Assembly: GCA_036897095.1 (NCBI GenBank)
Contig: JAYMSP010002808.1
Coordinates: 1 to 22,429, forward strand
Direction: 5' to 3'
Origin: Plantago elongata
Taxonomy: Eukaryota > Streptophyta > Magnoliopsida > Lamiales > Plantaginaceae
Length of the DNA stretch: 22,429 nt
In this document: in pieces, positions 1 through 9,215 of the stretch
Position numbering within the stretch: position 1 is the stretch's first letter
How the letters are laid out: the number at the start of each line of letters is the position of its first letter
Position numbers and translations under genes: made by a program
Notes under the pieces: generated by a model
Told to the model about the DNA's origin: nothing
Database searches by the model: none
What the model saw: only the letters and a program-made list of their open reading frames with translations

Positions 1-810
1 TGATGGAATATTCATTAGTCAAACAAAGTATGCAAAGGATATGCTCAACAAGTTTAATCCGAAGCCTTATGAAAAGAACGCTAAGATACCTATGAGCATA
101 TGAACCAAAATGACTTATACTGAATCTGACAAGAGTGCTGAAGAACATAAGTATAGGAAATTGATAGGTTCACTTCTCTACCTTATTGCAAGCAGACCTG
201 ATATTCAATATGCAATTGGTGTGTGTGCTAGGTTTCAGACAAATCTTATGCAATTACACTATAACATTGCTATGAAGATATTGAGGTACGTGAAAGGTAC
301 TGTAGAAGTTGTGTTGTCCGAAGGATAGTGGTTTGAGTTTCTTTGGCTATTCTGATGCTGACTATGCTGGATCTATCATTGATAGGAAAAGTATCTCAGG
401 AACTTGTCATTTTCTGGGAACTGGACTTTTCTCATGGTTTAGCAAGAAGCAAAACTGAATTGCTACTTCTACCACAAAGGCTGAATATATTGCCGCTGAG
501 TGTTGTGCATCACAAATTTTGTGGATACAACAACAACTTAGAGACTATGGACTCAATGAAGAGAAAACTCCCATTTTATGTGACAACACAAGTGCTATTG
601 CAATTACTCAGAATCCCAAGTTTTGCTAGAACCAAGCACATTGATTTTAGACACCACTTCATCAGAGACCATGTTGAGAAAGGAAATATAGAGATACTCA
701 AGGTTGGCACTGAAGACCAACTAGCACATATCTTCACTAAGCCATTGTAAAAAAGCAGATTCTTGAATTTGAAGGATAATCTTGGATTGATTGAGCTACC
801 CAAGAACTGA
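1..810 (+). pseudogene. pol: Ty1/copia pol 3' end: reverse transcriptase C-terminus and RNase H, broken
   Basis: This is the last part of a copia polyprotein, which would copy element RNA into DNA in virus-like particles. Three frames must be combined. Positions 2-328 hold the RT/connection part, with an in-frame TGA at 101-103 and motifs such as SLLYLIASRPDIQYAIGVCA. From about 330 to 620 the RNase H follows in another frame, with YSDADYAG, KAEYIAAE and LCDNTSAI, so the acidic catalytic residues D, E and D are all retained. From about 620 a third frame holds TKHIDFRHHFIRDHV and the terminal FTKPL. A TAA at 748-750 interrupts this frame, which then continues with KSRFLNLKDNLGLIELPKN to TGA at 808-810, the expected end for this family. 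One more stop lies inside RNase H (about 457). Gag, protease, integrase and most of RT lie upstream of the window. The order RT-RNase H without integrase behind it is copia-type. The gene is dead. Confidence 0.93.
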
Positions 811-1624
811 AAAGAATCTAAGGATTATGAGAACAAAGTCACAGAGAGTTGCTATGTTTGTACAATGGGTATCTAGAGACTCTATGGCAGTATGGTATAA
901 ATAACTCCAAGTTTCTGAAATGGGTATTCAGATACAATGGAAGTGTATTTTTGCTCTCTGGGATGGGAACTCAGAAAGGTGTAATAACACTTTCGTGAGG
1001 GGGAAGAAATAGTACACAAGTACAAATCATTGAAGTCAAACTATGTCTACGTTTATGTGTTTTTACCATTTACATGATAACACACATAAAACAAGACTTG
1101 ATCTCAGGAAGATAAGTCCAAAGGTTTTATCTTCTCCCATGATAAGAGTGACTTGTGATTACACCAAGCCAAAAATCAATAATGAAGGCACTGTAAAATT
1201 TGTTGATTGAAATCATTGTTGGAGAAGCATTGATAGCCATCGATGAAAATTTCACTTTGTCTCAACAGTTGAGATCAAATGGTGAGATAGAACTCATTGT
1301 ACAGAGACAGTTGAGGCCCCACTTGCATTTAATGCAAAACGTTATTTGTTACCACGCCAATGCATTGTACAGAGTAACAAATGCATATCGTATGTATGTA
1401 TTTTGTAACTGTTGTGATTCTAATGATATATATAATGAATTTAGAGAAAAGACAAACACTTTTCGCAAATCCAAAATTTTCAACTTGCATCAAAATAACA
1501 TTTTCTCTCTAATTTTCTGTAAAGAAAACCTACAACTTCATCTGTTCTCTCGAGTTCTTCTGAAAAAGAAGCACTAATCCAGTATCTAACCTTCTCGATT
1601 TAAGATAATATTTCACTATATATA
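811..1624 (+). other. Spacer between pol and the accessory coding region of the copia element
   Basis: No convincing gene is seen. An open frame at 1200-1577 has no recognisable domain. The stretch contains a perfect 9-bp inverted repeat (ATTTGTTAC at 1344-1352 and GTAACAAAT at 1374-1382) and a repeated CATTGTACAGAG at 1297 and 1363. The last bases before the next start codon read CACTATATATA directly against ATG at 1625, which is TATA-like but too close to serve as a normal core promoter for that start. The downstream region may instead be expressed from a spliced or subgenomic message. Confidence 0.5.
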
Positions 1625-2540
1625 ATGGCTCTCAAACGTTTTTCAAGTTCTAAGGCTTCAACTACATCTGTTACTGCTGAAAAGCAAGCACTCAACCTGG
1701 AGATCTCTAACAATAGACTCCAAGGGGATTTCAACCCAGACCACTGGACCACCAACCACATGATGCAATATGGTGGTGCCTTTGTGGAGAAACACCTGAA
1801 AGCAATTATTCCAGAGCAAGCAGACATAACTTCTGTCTTGGTTATTCTTAAAAAAGCAAACCTGAAGGGGTTTCTTCCAGCCCTTCCCAGTGAGACTTTC
1901 TCACTGGATGTTCTTGAGTTTTAATACAACTGAGATTTGACCACTAAGCTTGTCAACATGACTGAAAAAGTGTCCTTCAAAATCAAGGTGCAAAATCTTG
2001 TGATTGACCTGTATTGCCAAGGTTTCTATGACCTATTTGGCTTGGTTAATGAGGGAGAGGTCTATGAGATGAGCCCCAAGGATGAAATTATGCTACAAGG
2101 TGCCAAAGAGACTTATAGTGAATTCTCTGATATATCAAGCGCAGACACTCCCTCCACTTTTATTTTGGGAGATATCAGAGTCAGGCACTTGTACAAGCAC
2201 TGAAATGTGCTAGCTTGTATTATGCACAGAGCTTTGGACGGTCTGAAGGTTGGAGCACATCTGATTAGCCTGGAGAGATGGATGGCTATGTATATGATGA
2301 GATCATAGATCATGGAATAGCAGGAAAGCCCTTTCAATTAGGGTAAGTACGTGTTCATGAAGTTCATCAAGGTTCTCAGAAGCTTTGATGTCAGTATTGT
2401 GAAAGGCCTTGCTGAGCCAAAGGGAACAATCATCTATGGACTGAAAATTTGTTGGATTCTAGAGAGATATGGTCTGAAGTTCAGAAACCCTGAGAAGCTT
2501 GAGACTAGTGACATTCTCTAGAAATTCAACTATGAAAATT
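1625..2540 (+). pseudogene. N-terminal block of the accessory coding region
   Basis: The start ATG at 1625 opens 99 codons (MALKRFSSSKAS at the front) that end in TAA at 1922. Coding-like sequence continues in other frames: 1937-2203 with FKIKVQNLVIDLYCQGFYDL, then after a shift near 2200 a part with YVFMKFIKVLRSFDVSIVKG and IYGLKICWILERYGLKFRNP to about 2520. The succession of hydrophobic and aromatic positions suggests a folded domain. It resembles in style the N-terminal part of plant retroelement env-like ORFs, but I cannot name a family. At least three lesions break it. It is probably one original reading frame. Confidence 0.55.
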
Positions 2541-3490
2541 GGCTGAAGCGAAAGGCTGTAGGAGAGCCTGAGGTTGCTGAAGAGGTTGCACCTTCTGAGG
2601 TGGCACCTAAGAAAATCAGAACCAAGAGGATAGTAGCTAAGAAACAGAAGGTTTCTGAGACTCCTACAGAGGCTATTCATGCAGAGAGTACTCCAATTCC
2701 ACCATATGTTCTTGAAGTTCCATCTACCACCCCATCATTGAAGATGCGTCCAGGGATGAGGAGATGTTGAGTAAAACTAGTGGAAAGCTCTCTCTCCACA
2801 TAAACTATAGGAATTATGGATAATTTTGTGCCCACTATAGAAGAATCTGATGATGATGATATGGTTCTCACAAAGATCTTCAAGGCTTCAAAGGAAACCA
2901 CTGATGCATCGAAGGCATCTGGTTCAATTTTGGGTGAAGTTTCTGAGAAATCATCCAAGTCTCTGGTTGCTGAGGGTATTATTGATACACAAGAAGTAGC
3001 AACTACAACCATTCAGAGCTCATTAGATTTTATTCAAAAGTCTCTGAATGTGGATGATGTAGTGATGGAGGATGTTGACATTGCCTTCCCACTACAAGGA
3101 CTGCAAGATGCGGTTAAAAATGTTTCTATCTCAAACCCATATGTTGAAAAGTATAGTCAAAAACACCAGCAAAGCACATTGCTGAAGAAAATCCTGTTGA
3201 GGAACAGTTTCCTAGGAAGAAGTAGGAAGGGAACTTGAGTCTGAAGTGCCAGAATCTTCTAACCGTGAAGAGGATTCACAAGCTCAACCTGAAGCACTTC
3301 AGGATACAAAAAAATCTATATCTGACTTGTTTATACTTAGTTGTTTATTACTTGTCACTCATAAATTTTGTTGTTTGTTACAGGCCCAAAAAGAAACACA
3401 AGAAACAGAAGAAGCCGCAAAGCTTCTTTAGAAAGGGAAGAAGAGGCTCCACAAGCCTCAACTCCAAAAGAATATGAGCCTGTTACACAT

Positions 3491-3573
3491 GTATAGTCAG
3501 TTTCTGAAGGTTGTGATTCTTTTCTTACTTGCATTTTATCGAGTATGCTAACTTGATAATTTGTTTATGATAG
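3491..3573 (+). other. Intron-like segment in accessory region (83 bp)
   Basis: The segment starts GTATAG after ACACAT and ends TTATGATAG before GCTCCAACTGA. TGCTAAC at 3546-3552, about 21 bases before the AG, is a textbook branch-point sequence. Flanking sequence is Glu/Pro/Thr-rich coding-like, and the segment itself is T-rich. It is one of a series of similar segments. The flanking exons carry stops, so it is unlikely to be functional now. Confidence 0.45.
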
Positions 3574-3915
3574 GCTCCAACTGAGGAGTGATGGAAACAT
3601 CACCTATTGAAAAAGGAACTACCAGAAACCTCTAAGGTTCCTGAAGAACATGTTTCTGAGCCTTCATCATCGAAGGATTGCCTAACATATTTTTCAGAAA
3701 GTTGGTACTTCTATTTTTCATATTCTTTCTTAATCTCACATTATTATTCTTGCTCCCATAGGCTCAAACTGAAGCAGAAAAGGTACAAGAAGGTGAGGTT
3801 GCGACCCCTTCAGTACCAATGGATGTTGGTGAAGCCTCCGACTCCAACACAAGAAAAAGTTCCAGAGACTGAACAAGCCTCTGAACAAGTTGTTTCTAAG
3901 CATCCCCAACCAGAG

Positions 3916-4002
3916 GTAAGTGAAATCTCAGTTAACAATAATTGTTTGTAAAAAAACATAACTTTCAGAGAATCCATCTAATGTGTTGATTTATATCCTT
4001 AG
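3916..4002 (+). other. Intron-like segment in accessory region (87 bp)
   Basis: It begins GTAAGT after CCAGAG, a consensus plant 5' splice site, and ends TATATCCTTAG before GTTCAAGAGAG. The content is T-rich and lacks the codon character of the flanks. The length is normal for a short plant intron. A one-base frame slip in the flanks shows that the exons have decayed. Confidence 0.55.
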
Positions 4003-4114
4003 GTTCAAGAGAGTAGTTGCTGAGAAACATACTACATTGTCTTACCTTCGCAATGAAGTATCTGAGGCTGCCAATCCAATGGTAGACCCTTCTGAGCCTG
4101 CAATTAAAACTCAG

Positions 4115-4195
4115 GTAATTCAGAAATTGAATTCATCCTTCAAAACTCATATATCTTTAAAGTCATTGAAACTAAAAGACTTCTTTCTCTTTCAG
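4115..4195 (+). other. Intron-like segment in accessory region (81 bp)
   Basis: It begins GTAATT after AAAACTCAG and ends with the pyrimidine run TTCTTTCTCTTTCAG before GCTTTGAGC. Removing it joins the flanking open frames in phase 0: PSEPAIKTQ runs into ALSFVPSTSASSYDEV. This is the clearest of the intron-like segments. Two further T-rich stretches, ending in AG at 3383 (before GCCCAAAAAG) and 3761 (before GCTCAAACTG), look like members of the same series with degraded donors. Confidence 0.6.
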
Positions 4196-4511
4196 GCTTT
4201 GAGCTTTGTACCATCAACTTCTGCATCATCTTATGATGAGGTGCACAAGTTCTTCAGAGAGAAAACTATCAAGAAACATCTCCATTTATTTAAGTCATGG
4301 CAAAAAAAATGTTGATCTTTCGGACATTGCCAACTTGATAGAAAATCAGGCTAGACGTGAAAGAGCCTTGGATCTAGAGATATACATCCATGCCACCTAC
4401 TCTGTAAAGAGTTACAATTTTCTTGCGGTGATGCATGAAGGATTCTCTGAGGAGATAGTACAAATGCTTGAAAAAGCATTCTTGGATGCGGATTAAGAGA
4501 CTAAGAGGCGG

Positions 4512-5740
4512 ATGACTTACAAGACTGCTTTGTCCAAGAGTATGAACGTTTTCCCCTCAGAGCAGGAGGAAGCAAATGGACAGGTCACAACTTTGCCAAC
4601 GGTGATCAACTTAGTTTCTGATGATGAGGAGGAGGTCGACAAGAACAATTTTGAGGAACCTCCTTCTAAACATCCAATAAGATGGATGATAGTGAGAGTG
4701 ATGATGATGATGAGGCTCCCACTCCAAGAGCGGGTGGAAATGCTCATACTCGAGGAGCATCTGGTGCAGGACTGCCATCTGTACAGAAAGTGTCAAAACC
4801 ACCACCATGTTCAAAATCACCAACTCACACTCTCAACAACAAAATGAAGAAGAATCAACAAAGATTGTTGTATGGGAAGCTGAGGCTAGAGCTTCTAAGG
4901 TAAATAAATTGTTGGAGAGAGAAGCTCGTGATTAGTCAGAGCTTGATGATTTGCTTGCTGAGAAAGATGCCAAAATCCAGAAACTGGAGGCACTGAACAA
5001 GAAAGAAATGGGAACTATTTGGTGAGAAACTCAAATTAAAGCATTCACTAGAATCTACCGTGGTTCAGCTTGAATCATTGGTAGAAGATACACAAGATGC
5101 TGAGGCTGCATTGCAATTAGCCAGACCATCACTGGATAAAGGGAAGAAAGCTATTGATGCCCTTGAAGCTGAGTCCTTAGATGATGATTGGTCTGATGAA
5201 GATGGTGCAAACCGTCTTACTAGAATGGACGAGAAAGACAAGGAGGTGGACAACTTGAATGAGCACATGTCGTTGTCTCATCTGAAGAGAAAGTTGATTT
5301 CACCCAAGGCCTTTGACAAGCACCAAAGGATAACACCGTTTTTGAAAACAAGTTCATAGTACTGAAAAAATCTGAGGAATGATCTGTTTGAACAAAACAA
5401 CATTGCTTTGGTCACCATCCCTCCAATATTCAGGGCTTTTCTTGAGTTAATGACCATAAGGACAACATCTCTCATGATTGCACAGAAAAGATCTAGGAAT
5501 GCAGAGAGATGATGATTTAGAGATAGCTTAGAAAGCTTTGATGGAATCTAGTTATGCTGCTGGGAAATAGACAAGATGTATGAGCCACTGGACCAGATGT
5601 CCAAGAGAGAATGTCTTCTACTTGGTCAGTTTGAGTCACTACATTATGAAGTTCATAAATTGGTACATGGCCAGAATGTATTGAGTGCACACTTTGACTC
5701 TCTGCAAGAGGCCTATGTCAATTTGACTCAGACTACAATG
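4512..5740 (+). pseudogene. Acidic and coiled-coil part of the accessory coding region
   Basis: In one frame 4600-4660 encodes SDDEEEVDKNNFEEP, and 4682-4720 in another frame encodes MDDSESDDDDEAPTPRAGG. These are probably the same acidic linker split by an indel. From about 4870 onward the frames are rich in Leu/Lys/Glu heptads (for example SELDDLLAEKDAKIQKLEAL, then VQLESLVEDTQDAEAALQLA at 5063), with stops at about 4935 and 5022 in between. A second helical stretch at 5576-5740 contains LLLGQFESLHYEVHKLVHGQ. Such sequence is typical of coiled coils and fits predictions for env-like ORFs of Sireviruses. No catalytic motif is visible. Confidence 0.5.
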
Positions 5741-5923
5741 ACTAAGGGGGAAGGATCAAGAAGAGAATCAGGCAAGAGGAAGCAGCATGCAGAAAAACCT
5801 CTAACCATCAGAGAACCTCCCTCTTCAAATCTACTACCACCATCCCTACTGACTAGATCCAAAGTTACATAAGAAAATCCAAAGGGAACCTAGTCTCCAA
5901 GGAAATCTGATAAACCTTCTGAA

Positions 5924-5942
5924 GAAGAAGAAGAAGAAGAAG
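5924..5942 (+). repeat. GAA trinucleotide microsatellite
   Basis: About six tandem GAA units encode a run of Glu within the accessory region, next to SDKPSE. Slippage here may explain one of the frame breaks. Confidence 0.75.
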
Positions 5943-6236
5943 GTGAGATCAATAAAATTGGTAATGAAGATACTTGCTCACAACCTGGTCAAGATTACAA
6001 CAATCTGGATGATTCTGGACACACCAAATCTGTCCATGGTGGTTCTTCAAGTCATACGCCCACATAGAACACATCTAGGAAGCATCCCTGAATGAACAGA
6101 AGACAGAGAAGCAATGCAAGGCAAGGTTTGGGAGAACCAACACTGAAGATTTTCCTCCCAGGCCAGAATATGCATTAATTGAGTACACCAAGTCTCATGA
6201 TAGTAAGTTTGTATATCAATGCATAAGACAACTGAA

Positions 6237-6791
6237 TGGCTATTGGATCTGGGTCTCCAATACTTATTGCTAAATAGGAAATTTCCTGATCCTATCTTTA
6301 ACCAACTGATGGCATGGAGAGGGAACTGACCCCATTTGATAAATCATGTACATGTGAAGACATCATGACTTGATTTTGAAGTAAAAGTAAGAAGAGATGC
6401 CATGGCTAAGGATATGAAGGAAGAGGTTCCTTTCTACAAACCAGATGATGTTCACGAAGTACCAAAACTGCTGTGAACAAGATCTAGCTCACAGAATAAG
6501 CTTGGAGTGCTACTACATGAGTCATTCTACATGACTAAGGATGAGTATGATGATGACATGAACTACTTGAGAGTCATCTACAAGCACTTCAAACTAATTG
6601 ATACTGAGATAGAGCATGTCTGGAAATGGGGAAGAGTCTACTGGGTTAGACAGTTTCATGAGAAGAATCCTGATCTTGATTATAAAGAAAAGTGCAAGGT
6701 TGCCAGAGATACTGAAATGGTTGTAAGAACCTATCTCTTTGACTTTGTCTTTGGCAAAAGAGAGCACATGGATAAGAGATTCAGAAACTAA
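6237..6791 (+). pseudogene. C-terminal conserved domain of the accessory region (copy 1)
   Basis: This is the best-preserved part of the accessory region. Pieces in order are LLLNRKFPDPIFNQLMAWRG, then LDFEVKVRRDAMAK, then DDVHEVPKL, and an uninterrupted frame (6507-6791) with ESFYMTKDEYDDDMNYLRVI, HVWKWGRVYWVRQF and CKVARDTEMVVRTYLFDFVF. It is rich in Trp, Tyr and acidic residues. A second, divergent copy occupies 7680-8200 inside the LTR, and only protein-level features are shared across the pair. I do not recognise the family. The frame ends at TAA 6789-6791, followed by A/T-rich sequence without coding character, so this is probably the natural C-terminus. Confidence 0.6.
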
Positions 6792-7177
6792 CCTAGAAGG
6801 ACTGGCTGAGGATTCTGAAGATTTTAAGATTTTGAAGATTTGAAGACTGAGGATATAGAAGGTCACTTGGAGCTTGGACTCTCTTATTGTTCTATTTTCC
6901 TTATGTAATGTTTTGTGTATTTTTGCTGATGTATTCTTTTGATATATTCTTGTAAGTTATCTTATCAACTGTAATTGTTAATTCTGATGATCGTACTCTC
7001 AGATACTTTAATGGAAGATAACTTGTCAGAAAGATCACTCCTTGTGATTTGGTTGATGTCTTAATTTTTGCACTTATATGAACTTAACTGCTATATCATT
7101 GTGAAATGATTAAGTGCTGAGAATTTGACTTCTCCTATATGTAATAGGACTTTAGTGATAATCCATGTTGTCTGATC
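6792..7177 (+). other. Non-coding stretch between accessory region and polypurine tract
   Basis: The sequence is T-rich and shows no coding character. It contains a TATTTTTGCTGATGTATTC-type stretch, as expected for the 3' untranslated internal region of a copia element just before its polypurine tract. No promoter or RNA gene is recognised. Confidence 0.55.
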
Positions 7178-7192
7178 AAAAAGGGGTAAATT
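7178..7192 (+). other. Polypurine tract of the copia element
   Basis: AAAAAGGGGTAAATT follows TGATC and lies directly against TGTTAGG. Plant copia elements of this type usually have a TGATCAAAAAGGGGGA-type tract here, which primes plus-strand DNA synthesis. One G has become T in this copy. It fixes the 5' edge of the LTR and the + orientation of the element. Confidence 0.85.
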
Positions 7193-7679
7193 TGTTAGGA
7201 ATATCTGTTAGTATTTTGATCACTCATCACAATAACTTATCCTAGTTTCAGAAAGGTGCTTAGTACTCTAGGTCACTTGACCATTGTAAAGAAGAAATAC
7301 ACCAAGTATGATAGTTTTTAGATACCTTGTAATAGGATGTTAGGTCTCTCAATGTAATTTTTATTTAGCTTGAAGAAGACCAAGAAGGAGGCATTCAAGC
7401 AAAGAAGACCTTTTGCACAAAGGTATCTGAAGACAAAGGAAGAAAGTCTCCTCAGATAGTTGCTTCCAGAAAGCTATGTAAAGACTTGTGTTTTGTTCAC
7501 AAAACAAAGTCACAACTAAGTTTCTAAGACAACAAATTTCTGAGAGATGGAACATGTGATGCTTTAGAAAGCTACATGCATCCGTTGAGACTATAGGACG
7601 AAATATTGTACACTGCATTTAATGCTGGATAGAAATGTCATATACAGCCAGTCAGCCTACATATGCATTCCCTCCAGAA

Positions 7680-8200
7680 TGGATATTGGATCTTTGAGCT
7701 AAAGCACATATTGCTAAACAAGAAGTTTCCAACTCCAACATTTTATTAAATGATGGCATGGAGAACTAACAAGCCAGTATTGCTAAATCATGAGACATGA
7801 CTTGATTTTGAGGTTCAAAAGAGGACTGAGGCTATGCAAAAGCCACTTGGCTTCACCTGTCCTTATCCAAAGCATGATGATGTTCACAAAGTTCAGAAAC
7901 TGGATGGTACCTATCACAAGAAGAACAAATTAGGTGTCAAAGCCTATCAATCCTTCTATATGACTGCTGAAGAATACATGGATGACATTGCATATGTGGA
8001 GATCATTTATCAGCATCATGGGTTATCTCAGCTTAAGGTTGACCATGCATGGGAGTGGGGAAAATATTATTGGGTCCAGCTCTTTGTTCAGAAAAACAAA
8101 GACCCTGTTATAAGGACATTTGTGAATTAGCCAGAAAGACAGAGCTCTCTATCAGAAAGCTTCTTTATGAATATGTTGAAGAAATAGTACAGTGCATTAA
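7680..8200 (+). pseudogene. Divergent copy of the accessory C-terminal domain inside the LTR (copy 2)
   Basis: Same order of conserved blocks as 6237-6791: LKHILLNKKFPTPTFY, MMAWRTNKPVLLNH, LDFEVQKRTEAMQK, DDVHKVQKLDG, QSFYMTAEEYMDDIAYVEII, HAWEWGKYYWVQLF, and after a frame slip near 8105 CELARKTELSIRKLLYEYVE. An open frame runs 7834-8130. Shared residues include SFYMT, EY, DD, H.W.WG and YWV, while DNA identity is clearly lower than protein similarity would give for a recent duplicate. The copy therefore looks like an old paralogue that had been kept as protein. It lies in U3 of the LTR, in the direction of transcription. Stops at about 7745 and 7800 mean it is dead now. Confidence 0.65.
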
Positions 8201-9016
8201 TTACACCGGCTGGAAAGTCGCTCAATGCATAGTCCTCTCTGAAAAATGAGAAAATGACTTCTGAGTACTCATTTCGAGATATCAACGATTGAATTTTGAG
8301 AAGGTCTAACGGATACTATTCAAACGACTCTCAAATTCATCTACAAATATCATCACTTAGAAGCTGGGAAATACACACACGAATTACGCTCACATCTACA
8401 ATCAATCAAGTATTCTCTCAAGCATTCTTACTACAATTCTCCAAGCTATTTGTTGCGACTAACAAGCTCGAGAATTTACTAGTAGTTCGAAGTGTCCTGA
8501 TCCTTCAACAAGTAGTATAATTTGTGTAAGAGTTAAATTGTTGGATAACTATCTGAGATTCATTCTCTTGAACAAATCTCACAAACTTGGGCCAGTTAAA
8601 GAGAACATACCATATACTCAACAAGTATATCAAGTCGTGTCATCTCTTCAAACTCTCTGGATAACTGAAAAGTTATAAAGAGAAGCTTACCTGACAAACA
8701 TGATAACCAACACCGTCAAGGTGTGGAGTACAAGAAGTGCTTGATTTGGGAAATCAAGGAATAACTCCAAGGTTATCTTGAGTACAGGAAGTACTTGGCT
8801 CTAGGAGCTAGGGAACAACTCAGGGAGAACATTTGGTTGGGAACCATTTGTTATAGGAATCATAGAATAGGATCAATTTTAAGGAGAACTCAATTATCTT
8901 TTCTAGTGAATTCTAGGTCTCTGAAGGTCGAGTGGATTAGTTGGAGGATTACGCCACCTCCAGATACCACTATACTTGTTGTGTCATTTACTTTCTATAT
9001 TTATATGTCAGCAACT

Positions 9017-9036
9017 CACACACACACACACACACA
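9017..9036. repeat. (CA)10 microsatellite in the LTR
   Basis: Ten uninterrupted CA units lie near the right end of the copia LTR. Confidence 0.95.
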
Positions 9037-9215
9037 TTTACTCTTGCCAAGCAAACACTCATATATCTATCGTATAAAGACTTCCGCTCTCTGATTATAT
9101 GTATCAGATACCTTTAAGTATCTGAGAATCGTGTTTATTGACAAAAATTTGAAAAGACTAATCAACCCCCCCTCCCCCCCTCTAGTCTTTTCCTTTGTCG
9201 TTATCTGGACCAACA

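Larger units (their letters stand above)
1625..6791 (+). pseudogene. Accessory coding region between pol and 3' LTR (position of Sirevirus env-like ORF), heavily broken
   Basis: A run of about 5.2 kb downstream of pol in the same strand is clearly derived from coding DNA but carries many stops and frameshifts. In order it shows: an N-terminal globular block (1625 to about 2540); a Lys/Glu/Pro/Ser-rich part (2540-3320) with acidic clusters such as EESDDDD; a part interrupted by intron-like segments (about 3330-4195); a short block (4196-4496); an Asp/Glu-rich part (4600-4720); heptad-rich sequence likely to form coiled coils (about 4870-5350 and 5576-5740); a basic patch RRESGKRKQ; and a C-terminal conserved domain (6237-6791). 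Copia elements of the Sirevirus lineage are known to carry an env-like ORF of unknown function in this position, often with predicted coiled coils. No transmembrane segment or signal peptide stands out, so a true envelope role is not supported. Function unknown. Confidence 0.7.
7193..9215 (+). mobile_element. 3' LTR of the copia element, about 2.0 kb
   Basis: The left edge TGTTAGGA sits directly after the polypurine tract, and the right edge is GGACCAACA, giving the canonical TG...CA with imperfect terminal inverted repeats. The right third has features usual in dicot copia LTRs: GTGGATTAGTTGGAGGATTA, then CCACTATACTTGTTGTGTC, a CA microsatellite, and a run of C followed by TCTAGTC just before the end. 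A stem-loop of 8 bp (TCAGATAC 9104-9111 and GTATCTGA 9118-9125) lies close to the end. CGTATAAAGA at 9071-9080 is TATA-like. The left half holds a gene segment (7680-8200). The 5' LTR is outside the window, so neither age nor target duplication can be read; the five bases after the LTR are AATAT. Confidence 0.82.
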
